Below are positions 52,243-61,111 of a stretch of 64,000 nucleotides of DNA, in pieces. Origin of the DNA: Clostridiaceae bacterium UBA6110 (GTDB taxonomy: Bacteria; Bacillota; Clostridia; Clostridiales; Clostridiaceae). The number at the start of each line of letters is the position of its first letter. Positions within the stretch are counted from its first letter, which is position 1. Location: assembly GCA_002428415.1 (NCBI GenBank), contig DIWI01000011.1:1-64000 (forward strand), written 5' to 3'. The position numbers were made by a program, and so were the translations under genes. The notes below the pieces were generated by a model. The model saw only the letters and a program-made list of their open reading frames with translations, was not told the DNA's origin and searched no databases.

Positions 52243-53478
52243 TTAATTCGAAGGTGTTCCACATTCTGGACAGAATCTGGGCTTTGCACCCTTGACCTCA
52301 TGTCCGCAGTTTCCGCATTTCCAGCCTTCTATCTTTCTGGCTCCGCATTCTGTGCAGAATTTTCCTGTATTGACCGTACCGCAGTTTCCGCACTTCCAGT
52401 CTCCAGTTCCAGCACCCGCCTGCGTACCGGCACCGGCATTCTGAGCCTGCTGGTTCTGCTGGGCCTGCTGTTCCTTCATCCTCATCTGTTCGACATTTGA
52501 TTGTGATGCAGTTCCCATGAAGCCTCCGCCTGCCTGCATTCCCATACCCATTCCCATGAAGGTGGCGGCACTTCCGGCTTCGTTGGATCCGGCTGCCTCA
52601 AGTCCTCTGGCTATGGAGCCCTGGACATAGCCTTCCCTCACGGAAGGGTCTCCTAGCATTGCTCCCTTGTTCCTCATGTTGATGAGTTCCTTCGACTCGT
52701 CGTCGTAGGAAATGGATGCGATACCTACAGCCTGGATAATGAATCCCCTCATGTCGTTCCAGCTCTTGTCAAGGACATCAGCCATATACTTCGACAGCTC
52801 GGTGCCCTTTGAAGCCACATGTGATATTCTGATGCCGTCAACTGACATCTTGTTCATTGCTGACTGCAGAGCCTCAAGGAATTCAGAGAGATACTGCTCA
52901 TTGATATCGTCTATCTCTACCTTGTCAGCATTCCTTGGGACAGCCTCAGCATAGAACTTCAAGGGATCCGTTATCTTTATCGAGTAGTTTCCATGCGTCC
53001 TAAGGAAAAGCTCAGAGTTGTAGAAGTTGTCGAAGTAGTTGAGAGGGTTCTTTGTTCCGAACTTTATACCCTTGATTTCCTGAAGATTGATGTAGAATAC
53101 CTTCTGGGCAGTCGGAGTCACTCCGCCGTACTTGACCCTGTTGAAGGTCTCCTTCAGGGCTTCACCGAATTTACCTGTAAACAGTGAAGGAAGTGAAGAA
53201 TTATTTACTGTGTAGTAGCCTTCTTCGGCAGTAAAATCAACAACCTTTCCTCCATCCACCACCATCATGAACTGATTAGGGTAGACATGGATGACTGAAC
53301 CGTTTGAAACGGTATTCTCAGTACCCTTGACATTGCTGTTCCTCTTGTCATCACGTCTTACTTTTCTGCCGGATGTAAACACGGTGTTGTCGCCCATATC
53401 ATCTGGTTCGACTACCTCAAGCCACTGATCCGCCAGCGATCCGCCGACTGCACTTGCTATTGCCTTTATTATTCCCAT
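52243..53478 (-). CDS. SPFH domain protein with C-terminal zinc ribbons (YdjI-like)
   Basis: 411 residues, a flotillin/stomatin-like scaffold. Seen: N-terminal GIIKAIASAVGGSLADQWLEVV, an SPFH domain (about 65-260), a Gln-rich linker near 330-350, and two double-CXXC zinc ribbons (WKCGNCGTVNTGKFCTECG; WKCGNCGHEVKGAKPRFCPECG, each shown in part). Related YdjI works with PspA in the membrane stress response of Bacillus. ATG with AAGGAGG upstream. First gene of a three-gene operon. Confidence 0.9.
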   Translation of the reverse strand: MGIIKAIASAVGGSLADQWLEVVEPDDMGDNTVFTSGRKVRRDDKRNSNVKGTENTVSNGSVIHVYPNQFMMVVDGGKVVDFTAEEGYYTVNNSSLPSLFTGKFGEALKETFNRVKYGGVTPTAQKVFYINLQEIKGIKFGTKNPLNYFDNFYNSELFLRTHGNYSIKITDPLKFYAEAVPRNADKVEIDDINEQYLSEFLEALQSAMNKMSVDGIRISHVASKGTELSKYMADVLDKSWNDMRGFIIQAVGIASISYDDESKELINMRNKGAMLGDPSVREGYVQGSIARGLEAAGSNEAGSAATFMGMGMGMQAGGGFMGTASQSNVEQMRMKEQQAQQNQQAQNAGAGTQAGAGTGDWKCGNCGTVNTGKFCTECGARKIEGWKCGNCGHEVKGAKPRFCPECGTPSN

Positions 53479-53611
53479 TTCAAACCTCCTTGAATCTGGT
53501 CTCTGCCTTGATTATACCACAGCTATTCTGCAAGCCGTTTTTTTAACCATATTTTTATCATTCGTTTACATTTTTCTCCGCAAAAGGATAAATCATGTAT
53601 TTCAGTCATAC

Positions 53612-53649
53612 AAAAGAAAAAACTGCAGGCTTCATTGAAGCTCTGCAGT
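53612..53649 (-). terminator. Terminator after aconitase
   Basis: ACTGCAG/CTGCAGT stem continued by GCTTC/GAAGC with one bulged T, followed on the minus strand by TTTTTTCTTTT. Confidence 0.88.
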
Positions 53650-53658
53650 AAGTATAGT

Positions 53659-55590
53659 CTATTTGTTCTTCAAGCTCATCAGGTTAAGAAGTCCGCCGGC
53701 TGCCATGATCTCTGCCTCTCTTTCTGAAAGAGCCACGGATACATCAAAGCTTGTGCCCTTGGTCACATTCAGGACAGTAAGCGTTCCTGTAGAAATGTTC
53801 TCAAGAAGGCTCCTGATTTCAAGTACATCATTCTTGTCCACGCTGTCGTAGTCCTTCTCATCCTTGAAGGTTACTGGAAGTATGCCGTTGTTGATAAGAT
53901 TCGCCTTGTGGATCCTCGCGAAGGACTTTGCTATTACTCCCTTTATGCCGAGGTACAGAGGCGCAAGCGCCGCATGCTCCCTGCTTGAACCCTGTCCGTA
54001 GTTCTTTCCTGCAACTATGAAGCCGCCGCCATTTTCCTTGGCGTTCCTCGGAAAATCCTTGTCCAGAGGAGTCAGGCAGAATTCCGAAAGATACGGGACA
54101 TTTGACCTGTATGGAAGAAGGCTTGCGTTGGACGGCATGATGTGGTCTGTTGTAACATCATCCATCACCTTGATAAGGGCTTTTCCTGAGACCTCGTCCT
54201 TCATTTTGGTGTTCTTCGGGAAAGGCTTTATGTTAGGTCCTCTCTTGACTTCAACTGCACTGCCGTCCTCTGCAGGCCTCACGACCATGTTGTCGTTGAC
54301 CAGGAACAGCTTTGGCATCTCTATGTCAAGGTCCACGTTCATGTCGAAATCTTCAGGTCCTGCAATGAATCCGGCAACAGCGGAATAAGCTGCAACCTCG
54401 GGGCTCGCAAGGTAGACGTCCGCTGAATCAGTTCCGCATCTGCCCTTGAAGTTCCTGTTGAATGTCCTAAGTGACACTCCGTCATTGCTTGGAGCCTGGC
54501 CCATGCCTATGCACGGACCGCAGCCGGACTCCAGTATCCTGGCACCAGCACCTATTATCTTCGCAAGGGCACCATTCTGTGCAAGCATGCTGAGCACCTG
54601 CTTGGATCCGGGTGAAACGACAAGTGAGACATCCTCATGCACAGTCTTTCCGTCAAGGATGCTTGCCACCTTCATAAGGTCGACATATGAGGAGTTTGTG
54701 CAGCTCCCTATTGCTACCTGGGTTAGCTTCTTTCCTCTTACTGTGCTGACAGGCACTACTGCATCAGGTGAATGGGGAAGCGCTATGTTCGGCTCCAGAG
54801 TGTCAAGGTCGATGACAAGCTTTTCCGAATATACGGCATCTTCATCCGCCTTCAGTTCCCTGTAGTCCTTCTCCCTGCCCTGTGCCTTGAGGAATTCAAG
54901 AGTCCTTTCATCTGAAGGAAATATTGATGTAGTTGCCCCGAGTTCAGCACCCATATTGGTGATCGTGCCTCTTTCAGGCACTGAAAGGTGGGCTACTCCG
55001 TCACCTGTATACTCGAATATCTTGTTGACTCCGCCCTTTACAGTGAAGTGCTTCAGCACCTCAAGGATAATATCCTTGGCCGCGGTAAAGCTCTTGAGCT
55101 TGCCCTTCAGCTCCACGTTAACAATCTTCGGCATCGGTATGTTGTATTCTCCGCCTGCCATGGCGACAGCCACGTCAAGTCCGCCTGCTCCGATTGCAAG
55201 CATTCCCATGCCTCCGCCAGTCGGAGTATGGCTGTCTGAGCCCAGAAGCGTATCTCCCGGTACGGAAAATCTTTCAAGATGGACCTGATGACAGATTCCG
55301 TTTCCAGGCTTTGAGAAATATATGCCATGCTTCTTGGCCACGGTCTGTATGTACAGATGGTCATCCGCATTTTCAGGTCCGGACTGCAGCATGTTGTGGT
55401 CGATGTAGGCTACTGACCTCTTGGTCCTGACCTTGTCCACTCCCATTGCTTCAAACTGAAGATATGCCATAGTTCCTGTGGAATCCTGCGTAAGTGTCTG
55501 GTCTATCCTTATGCCCACCTCTGATCCGGCCTTCATTTCACCGGTTACAAGATGCTCTTTGATTATTTTTTCAGCCAGTGTAAGTCCCAT
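53659..55590 (-). CDS. acnA: Aconitate hydratase
   Basis: Isomerises citrate and isocitrate with a [4Fe-4S] cluster. 643 residues, the single-chain bacterial type with fused swivel domain. Seen: IDHNMLQSGPEN, SDSHTPTGGGMGMLAIG, cluster Cys in IGSCTNSS (near 297) and ESGCGPCIGMG (near 358 and 361), and the swivel domain with GKNYGQGSSREHAALAP. The ATG at 55588-55590 has AAGGAGG upstream; the open frame to 55686 covers the promoter. No citrate synthase or isocitrate dehydrogenase is adjacent. Confidence 0.95.
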   Translation of the reverse strand: MGLTLAEKIIKEHLVTGEMKAGSEVGIRIDQTLTQDSTGTMAYLQFEAMGVDKVRTKRSVAYIDHNMLQSGPENADDHLYIQTVAKKHGIYFSKPGNGICHQVHLERFSVPGDTLLGSDSHTPTGGGMGMLAIGAGGLDVAVAMAGGEYNIPMPKIVNVELKGKLKSFTAAKDIILEVLKHFTVKGGVNKIFEYTGDGVAHLSVPERGTITNMGAELGATTSIFPSDERTLEFLKAQGREKDYRELKADEDAVYSEKLVIDLDTLEPNIALPHSPDAVVPVSTVRGKKLTQVAIGSCTNSSYVDLMKVASILDGKTVHEDVSLVVSPGSKQVLSMLAQNGALAKIIGAGARILESGCGPCIGMGQAPSNDGVSLRTFNRNFKGRCGTDSADVYLASPEVAAYSAVAGFIAGPEDFDMNVDLDIEMPKLFLVNDNMVVRPAEDGSAVEVKRGPNIKPFPKNTKMKDEVSGKALIKVMDDVTTDHIMPSNASLLPYRSNVPYLSEFCLTPLDKDFPRNAKENGGGFIVAGKNYGQGSSREHAALAPLYLGIKGVIAKSFARIHKANLINNGILPVTFKDEKDYDSVDKNDVLEIRSLLENISTGTLTVLNVTKGTSFDVSVALSEREAEIMAAGGLLNLMSLKNK

Positions 55591-55614
55591 TTCGTTCCTC
55601 CTTAGTCTTCCAAT

Positions 55615-55650
55615 GCCCGAATAATATCCTTCCGGGCGATGATTAGTCAA
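55615..55650 (-). promoter_or_regulatory. Promoter of aconitase with an overlapping dyad
   Basis: On the minus strand TTGACT (55645-55650), 18-base spacer, TATTAT (55621-55626). A GCCCG/CGGGC inverted repeat (55615-55637) straddles the -10 box and could be an operator. Confidence 0.55.
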
Positions 55651-55791
55651 ATAATAACATGATAAAGACGGATGTTCAATATTCAATTGCAGGATTCGTT
55701 TCCGTTTATTTCATTTTTTATGGAAAAACAACCTAAATGAACAGCCAAATCATAGAAATTACAATTCAATACACGAACAATTGCATCAGGT

Positions 55792-57075
55792 TCACCTTTC
55801 AGTCACATGTACCCTCTTGTCAGAGGAGTATTCGCACTTTATAAGCACTTCTTCACCAGGTGCAGCTTTTATCTTGAACAACAGCGTATTTGAATTCTTT
55901 ATCTCATATGCGGGGTTCGACCTTCCCGGCTCGAACTTTTCCCAAATATTCAATTCATAATGGACAACTGCAGTCTCCTTGCCGTGGTTAGTTATCTTCG
56001 CTTCCCACCTTACGTTGTCGATACCGTTCCTCTGATTCCTGGACGTCTCGCTGCCTTCCACTTCAATGTCGAAAGCTTTGCCGGTCTTAAGCTCGACTTC
56101 GCTGCCTTCAGGCATATGCCCTATGGATGCTTCACCGATGAACCTGAGCGAGCTGCCGTCAAGGCTGTAGAGCCTGACCCTGCCTTCCGGAAGCGGCATG
56201 CCGAGCCCGCTTTCCTTATTGTTCATGAAGGTAATGACCGGCTGCGCTCCATCCATGGTATTGCCTGCCAGATAATGCCTGGTGAAAGGCACTTCGCTTC
56301 CAGAAAACAACTGTATCTGCCTTGATTCGCCATCTGGAATATCCGTCCTTGTCGGAAGTGAATACATGTGGTAATCGGAAACAGACCTTTGCTCAGCACC
56401 GTAAGCTGAATCTGACTGAATGGACTTCGCCATATACATCATCTCAGGCCGTCCAGTTGCTCTGGATACATTTCCTGCCATAAGTCTGACTATAGAGTTC
56501 CTGTATGTTCTCCCGCTGCTGTTAGTTATCCCTGCCCAGCCGGTAAGCTTCAGTCTTCCGTATCCAACTTCAGCATTATAGACCATTGCAAAGGAAAGAC
56601 CTCCCGTTATGTACGATGCATTGATTTCGCTGCCTGCTTTCCTCACCTTCATCAGGATGCCGGGACTGGTCCTGATTCCATCAGGATGCAAAGGAAGTAT
56701 CATTTCGTCATGGCTGTCGACAAAGATTTCTCCGGTCTCCACATCCTGAAATACAATCATTCCAGATGCCTCAAGCACCTTGACCAGCTTTACCGAACCA
56801 GTGTCCCTGTTCTTTAGGTGAACTGTCCTGTCCTTGTACCTGCTGATGAGCCTTTCCCGGCTTATCAGGTCATATTCAAAGCTGTATTCCAAAACATCAA
56901 GTCCCCTTACCACGAGGGAGTCCGGCTCCATGAGCCCGGGGACGTCAAGATACTCAAGCTCCTTGGCTTCTTCCATTCCCTCAAGGCTCCTTGTTTCGCC
57001 TACGGTTCCAAAGCCATCGCTGTATATGGTAAGTTCAAGATTCTTAGTATCTGATGAACGGGATATTTTTCTCAT
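55792..57075 (-). CDS. DUF4139 domain-containing protein
   Basis: 427 residues, no signal peptide or membrane helix. Seen: N-terminal LELTIYSDGFGTVGETRSLE, a linker, then the DUF4139 core (about 150-420) with LKLTGWAGITNSSGRTYRNSIVRLMAGNVSRA, IQLFSGSEVPFTRHYLAG and VRWEAKITNHGKETAVVHYELNIW (long blocks shown in part). DUF4139 proteins are of unknown function; one branch is annotated as mucoidy inhibitor-like. It follows the CXXC protein by 3 bases, third gene of a tight operon with a radical SAM enzyme. Confidence 0.82.
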   Translation of the reverse strand: MRKISRSSDTKNLELTIYSDGFGTVGETRSLEGMEEAKELEYLDVPGLMEPDSLVVRGLDVLEYSFEYDLISRERLISRYKDRTVHLKNRDTGSVKLVKVLEASGMIVFQDVETGEIFVDSHDEMILPLHPDGIRTSPGILMKVRKAGSEINASYITGGLSFAMVYNAEVGYGRLKLTGWAGITNSSGRTYRNSIVRLMAGNVSRATGRPEMMYMAKSIQSDSAYGAEQRSVSDYHMYSLPTRTDIPDGESRQIQLFSGSEVPFTRHYLAGNTMDGAQPVITFMNNKESGLGMPLPEGRVRLYSLDGSSLRFIGEASIGHMPEGSEVELKTGKAFDIEVEGSETSRNQRNGIDNVRWEAKITNHGKETAVVHYELNIWEKFEPGRSNPAYEIKNSNTLLFKIKAAPGEEVLIKCEYSSDKRVHVTER

Positions 57076-57078
57076 ATC

Positions 57079-57378
57079 TTATTTCCTTTCGTCCTCATCG
57101 GTTTCAGGGACATAAATATTGAAATGTGACATGATGATTTCAGCGACAGGTACGTATATTACAAACGCAGCTACATTCAGAGCAAACATCCCGGCAGGAT
57201 ACATCAATATGGTGATCCCAATAATGACAGCAGTTATCCTCCTGAGTATTGAATCAAGCGCTATTATTTCCCTGTATTTTGTACCGCACTCACTGCACGT
57301 TATTCTTCTCCCGCGAAGAAGAGGCAATAGCCTCTCTCTTATACCGATTTTCTTCCCGCATTTCAGGCAGTTCCTCAT
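57079..57378 (-). CDS. Small CXXC-20-CXXC zinc/membrane protein
   Basis: 99 residues. Seen: CLKCGKK and ITCSECGTKY, two CXXC pairs about 20 residues apart, the pattern of the putative zinc-finger family TIGR04104, then two hydrophobic helices (about 45-65, 66-85) and an acidic end. ATG shares ATGA with the radical SAM stop. Function unknown; with the neighbours it could be a target or anchor for the radical SAM enzyme. Confidence 0.8.
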   Translation of the reverse strand: MRNCLKCGKKIGIRERLLPLLRGRRITCSECGTKYREIIALDSILRRITAVIIGITILMYPAGMFALNVAAFVIYVPVAEIIMSHFNIYVPETDEDERK

Positions 57379-58301
57379 AATGCATTCCTGCCTTTCCTGT
57401 CAAATCGTCTGATATATGTGCACCCTTTGCACAAATCTTCAACCAGCCTTCTTCCGTTGAAGCCCTCATAAATTGCGGTGGCTCTGTCTCTCTCAAGTAT
57501 TTCCTTAAGCGGCGTCTCAAATATGTTTCCCAATGGTATACTTCCCTGGCTATCAAGGCAGCATGGGACAACTGTACCGTCGGCAAGTATTCCTATGTGG
57601 TCCCTCATGCCATGGCAGAATCCATATTCCACAGTGTTCAAGGCACCCTCTTCAGGCCAGACGAAACGTTCCTGGAAGCCCAGGTATATGCCTTGCTTCA
57701 GTTTTATCCCGTTTTTGCCCTTGCCAAGAGTCAGTATCTCCCTCTCAAGCCCAAGGCTTTCAAGAATATAGTATACTACTTTCTCATTCTCAGAATTCAG
57801 GCCTTCTGCCAGTTCTCCGGACAGGTTCCAAAGCCTCAGCTCTATGATCACCCGTCCTGAGGCGGCTTCAGCAAAGTCCAGGATGTCCTTCAGATACTCT
57901 TCAAGTGAGGTCCCCATTTCGTTCGCTTCATAGCTGTGAAGCGAAAAGCTAACCTTGCGAAGTGCAGGAGATGCAAGAAGGACTTCACTCCTTAATCCAA
58001 TCAGAGTGCCATTCGTCGCAAGGTTCACTTTAAGGCCCAGTTCTGAACAAATGTCAAGGAATTGCCCTATGCTGCCGTTCATGAGAGGCTCTCCCATAAG
58101 GTGAAAGCATACATGGTCAGTAAATTCCGAGACTTCCTCTGCTATATGCCGAAAGGACTTCGCCTCCATCATCAGCTTCTCTCGCTCTGTCTTTATGCAG
58201 AAGCTGCAGGTAAGGTTGCAGATGTTGGTAGTCTCTATGTAAACCCTTTTAAATCTCTTCAATTGCTTCAGCCTTCCATAACGTACTATTTCAATACCCA
58301 T
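57375..58301 (-). CDS. Radical SAM/SPASM domain protein
   Basis: 308 residues. Seen: the radical SAM cluster motif in TTNICNLTCSFCIKTE (Cys28, 32, 35), HLMGEPLMNG, the LATNGT strand, and a C-terminal SPASM region with GFCHGMRDH, VVPCCLDSQG and DLCKGCTY that should bind one or more extra Fe-S clusters. SPASM enzymes mostly modify peptides or proteins; no RiPP precursor is recognised, but the next gene encodes a small Cys-pair membrane protein. Cofactor set and target are inferred. First gene of a three-gene operon. Confidence 0.88.
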   Translation of the reverse strand: MGIEIVRYGRLKQLKRFKRVYIETTNICNLTCSFCIKTEREKLMMEAKSFRHIAEEVSEFTDHVCFHLMGEPLMNGSIGQFLDICSELGLKVNLATNGTLIGLRSEVLLASPALRKVSFSLHSYEANEMGTSLEEYLKDILDFAEAASGRVIIELRLWNLSGELAEGLNSENEKVVYYILESLGLEREILTLGKGKNGIKLKQGIYLGFQERFVWPEEGALNTVEYGFCHGMRDHIGILADGTVVPCCLDSQGSIPLGNIFETPLKEILERDRATAIYEGFNGRRLVEDLCKGCTYIRRFDRKGRNAL

Positions 58302-58342
58302 TCTATCACAAATTGAATCTAATCATCCACAGCGCAAAAGTA

Positions 58343-58371
58343 AGGGCTGCAGCCCAATAAGCTGCAGCCCT
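58343..58371 (-). terminator. Terminator after deacetylase 2
   Basis: Perfect 11-bp stem AGGGCTGCAGC/GCTGCAGCCCT with a 7-base loop, followed by TACTTTTGC on the minus strand. Confidence 0.75.
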
Positions 58372-58384
58372 ATGGATTTTACTG

Positions 58385-59878
58385 TCATGGAAGCATCTCG
58401 GCAACTGTCCTGAAGCTGTAGCCTTTGTCCTTCAGACCCTGTATTATCCTCGGAAGGGCTTCCGGTGTCTTGGCATAAGCCACATGCATCAGCACTATTC
58501 CATTGTCTGAAGCATATGTAAGCGCCCTGTTCACGATATAGTCTGTGGTAACAGTGACTCCATTGATGCTTTCTGCCCAATCATGTGTATCAACCGTCCA
58601 TAGTACAGTATATGGATAGCCCTGTTCTCCTGCTACCTTAAGCACTGTGCTGTTATATTCTCCGAAAGGCGGCCTGAATAACGTAGGCCTTATTCCAAGT
58701 ATGTTAGAGTAGATTTTTGTGCTTTCGGTGAATTCATACCTTATCTCCGCCTCAGTCATCTCATTCATGTGAGGATGCGTAAGGCTGTGGTTCTGTATGC
58801 TGTGCCCTCTTGCCTTGATCTCCTTCGCAAGGTCCTGATGGTCCTGAACCCAGTATGCCCTCAGGAAGAATGTAGCCTTTATTCCATAGTCGTCAAGCAC
58901 ATCGAGAATGGGTATCGTCTGGTCGAAAAGCCATCCTGCATCGAAGGTCAATGCTATATCCAATCCCGTTCTGTCAACAAGCCCTTTGTTTGTCGCAATC
59001 GAGCTCAATCCAGTTGAAAGATATGCAGTGTGGCACCAGCCCTTCGTTCCGTCATAGGTCACATATGCCCAGTAACCAGAGACCCAGTGGACTGACACAC
59101 TTGAGCCCTTTGGCATTACTCTCAGTATCGGGTATGTTGTTCCAGGGCCGCTTCTAAGGTTAAGCTCCTCTGTTGTATATCTTGTATATATGACAGGGTC
59201 CTCAGCCGATACCTTCTGAAGGTAGTATGTGCTTGCATAGCCTGTCTTGCCGGAGTATACGAACTTTGCCCAACCAGCAGATTCTGAAATAACATTAACT
59301 GTAGTCCCTTTCGGTATTACTGCCAGTATCGGGTATGTTGTTCCAGGGCCCGACCTGAAGTTCAGGTTTGCGGTAGTTATCCTGAAGTCATTGACAGATG
59401 TTGAAACAGGCACAAGATATGACATGGATGAATATCCTGTCTTACCGGAATAGGTTACCTTCGCCCAGTTGTTTTCAATTGACTCCGCCGTCACTGTGGT
59501 ACCTTTCGGAATTACACCTATCACAGGATATGCAGTTCCTGGTCCGCTCCTGATGTTAAGGTTTGCTGTCGTCATTAGCTGTACGCTTGTAGCTGTAGAA
59601 GCTGAAAGATATGTCATTGAACAGTACCCTGTCTTTCCTGAATAGGTCACCTTCGCCCAGTTGTCTACTGTTGACTGTACCGTTACAGAAGTTCCCTTAG
59701 GAATCACTGCGATAACAGGGAATGCAGTTCCTGGTCCGCTTCTAAGGTTCAGGTCTGCAGTTGTGACCCTTATGTCTTCAGCTGCCAGAGCCTTCATCTT
59801 TGTGAAACCGATTCCTGAAAAGACAAGTGCTAATACTACGACCAGAGATAGTATGATGCTTCTCCTTTTAAGTTTCAT
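58385..59878 (-). CDS. Secreted polysaccharide deacetylase-like protein with four SH3b repeats
   Basis: 497 residues. Seen: a signal segment (about 8-32), four SH3b repeats (about 35-93, 98-157, 160-220, 226-287), each opening with TTxxLNxRSGPGT, and a NodB domain (about 305-497). NodB motifs: LTFDAGW, QNHSLTH and RPPFGEYN. The first motif has Ala where the metal-binding second Asp usually stands (GAT GCA read in DNA), as in a PdaA/PdaB-like subgroup, so metal binding may differ or activity may be lost. ATG with GAGGGGG upstream. Paralogue of the 9.4-10.7 kb gene. Confidence 0.88.
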   Translation of the reverse strand: MKLKRRSIILSLVVVLALVFSGIGFTKMKALAAEDIRVTTADLNLRSGPGTAFPVIAVIPKGTSVTVQSTVDNWAKVTYSGKTGYCSMTYLSASTATSVQLMTTANLNIRSGPGTAYPVIGVIPKGTTVTAESIENNWAKVTYSGKTGYSSMSYLVPVSTSVNDFRITTANLNFRSGPGTTYPILAVIPKGTTVNVISESAGWAKFVYSGKTGYASTYYLQKVSAEDPVIYTRYTTEELNLRSGPGTTYPILRVMPKGSSVSVHWVSGYWAYVTYDGTKGWCHTAYLSTGLSSIATNKGLVDRTGLDIALTFDAGWLFDQTIPILDVLDDYGIKATFFLRAYWVQDHQDLAKEIKARGHSIQNHSLTHPHMNEMTEAEIRYEFTESTKIYSNILGIRPTLFRPPFGEYNSTVLKVAGEQGYPYTVLWTVDTHDWAESINGVTVTTDYIVNRALTYASDNGIVLMHVAYAKTPEALPRIIQGLKDKGYSFRTVAEMLP

Positions 59879-60087
59879 TTCATTACCCCCTCGTAAGGAG
59901 AAAAGTGAACACGCTTTAATGGAACCATAAAAATTCCATCTGTCTACGATGCCATGATAACAATAAAATCATAAGCAATTGTTTCAATATGGAGTTAAAC
60001 AGGTTATTATTCGGTTACAATTGTTACCTAAAAGCTGCTTTCCAATAATTTCAGTGCTCCCGATTTCTATTCAGACAATTTCCCCAA

Positions 60088-60120
60088 CAAAAATAAAAAC
60101 CAGCACTTTGCAGTACTGGT
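60088..60120 (-). terminator. Terminator after gpsA
   Basis: ACCAGCACT/AGTACTGGT stem with one mismatch and a 4-base loop; the minus strand continues TTTTTATTTTTG. Seven bases past the gpsA stop. Confidence 0.82.
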
Positions 60121-60127
60121 ATTATGA

Positions 60128-61111
60128 TTATTCTGATTTCCTGTCCCTAAGCATCAGCGTCTTTATTGCTTCCTTCAGGTCTTTTCCCTGGAAAAGCACC
60201 TTGTAGATCTGGTCCGTTATCGGCATCTCGATGCCCATTATTTCCTTCAGCTCATAGAAAGCCTTTGTTGCCTTTATGCCTTCTACTACCATGCCTACCT
60301 TCTCTGCCGCTTCATCCATGGAGTAACCTTGACCAATCAGTATTCCGGCTCTCCTGTTCCTCGAATGCATCGAGGTGCAGGTAACGATCAGGTCTCCCAT
60401 TCCGGTAAGCCCATAGAAGGTCTCCCGGTTTGCTCCGACTGCTTCGCCGACCCTTATTATCTCAGTCATTCCTCTGGTCATGAGGGCTGCTTTTGCATTG
60501 TCGCCATAGCCGACTCCATCGAGGATTCCAGCCGCGAGGGCAATAATGTTCTTTACTGCTCCGCCGATCTCGACGCCGATGAGGTCTTCATTGGTATATA
60601 CCCTTATGGTATCTGAAAAGAACAGGTCCTGTACCTTCTCAGCTGCGGTCATGTTCCTGGAGGCTGCCACCAGTGTGGTAGGCATTGACTTTGCCACCTC
60701 TTCCGCATGGCTTGGCCCGGAAAGTATTACCACAGGATTTTCAAGTATCTCCTCCATCGTGACTGAAAGCCTGCCATGAGTCTGTGGATCAAGTCCCTTG
60801 GCGATGCTTATAACGATAGTTTCCTTATCAAGATATCCCCTGACCTTTTCGCACATTTCACGGATCACGTGAGACGGAACTGCCAGCAGGACGAAATCCA
60901 TGCCAGCAGCAGCCGACTTAAGATCCGTAGTAGCACTTATGTCTCCGTCAAGTACACATTCAGGTGTATATCTGGTGTTGGTTCGGGAGGTGTTGATCTC
61001 ATTTACGATCTCTTCCTTCCTGTCCCAGAGCACCACCTTGTTCTTTCTCTTTCCTAGATTGAATCCGAGGGCCGTACCGAAGCTCCCGGCGCCTATGATC
61101 CCTATTCTCAT
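60128..61111 (-). CDS. gpsA: Glycerol-3-phosphate dehydrogenase (NAD(P)+)
   Basis: Makes sn-glycerol-3-phosphate for phospholipids from DHAP. 327 residues. Seen: GAGSFGTALG dinucleotide motif (7-16), VILSGPSHAEEVA, the catalytic Lys in VEIGGAVKNIIALAAG, and GLTGMGDLIVTCTS. Its ATG overlaps the der stop by one base (TAATG), an order (der-gpsA) usual in Firmicutes. Confidence 0.96.
   Translation of the reverse strand: MRIGIIGAGSFGTALGFNLGKRKNKVVLWDRKEEIVNEINTSRTNTRYTPECVLDGDISATTDLKSAAAGMDFVLLAVPSHVIREMCEKVRGYLDKETIVISIAKGLDPQTHGRLSVTMEEILENPVVILSGPSHAEEVAKSMPTTLVAASRNMTAAEKVQDLFFSDTIRVYTNEDLIGVEIGGAVKNIIALAAGILDGVGYGDNAKAALMTRGMTEIIRVGEAVGANRETFYGLTGMGDLIVTCTSMHSRNRRAGILIGQGYSMDEAAEKVGMVVEGIKATKAFYELKEIMGIEMPITDQIYKVLFQGKDLKEAIKTLMLRDRKSE

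Noticed and set aside
55591..55686. 32-codon N-terminal extension of aconitase
   Set aside because: Would translate the promoter region; a perfect AAGGAGG precedes the ATG at 55590.
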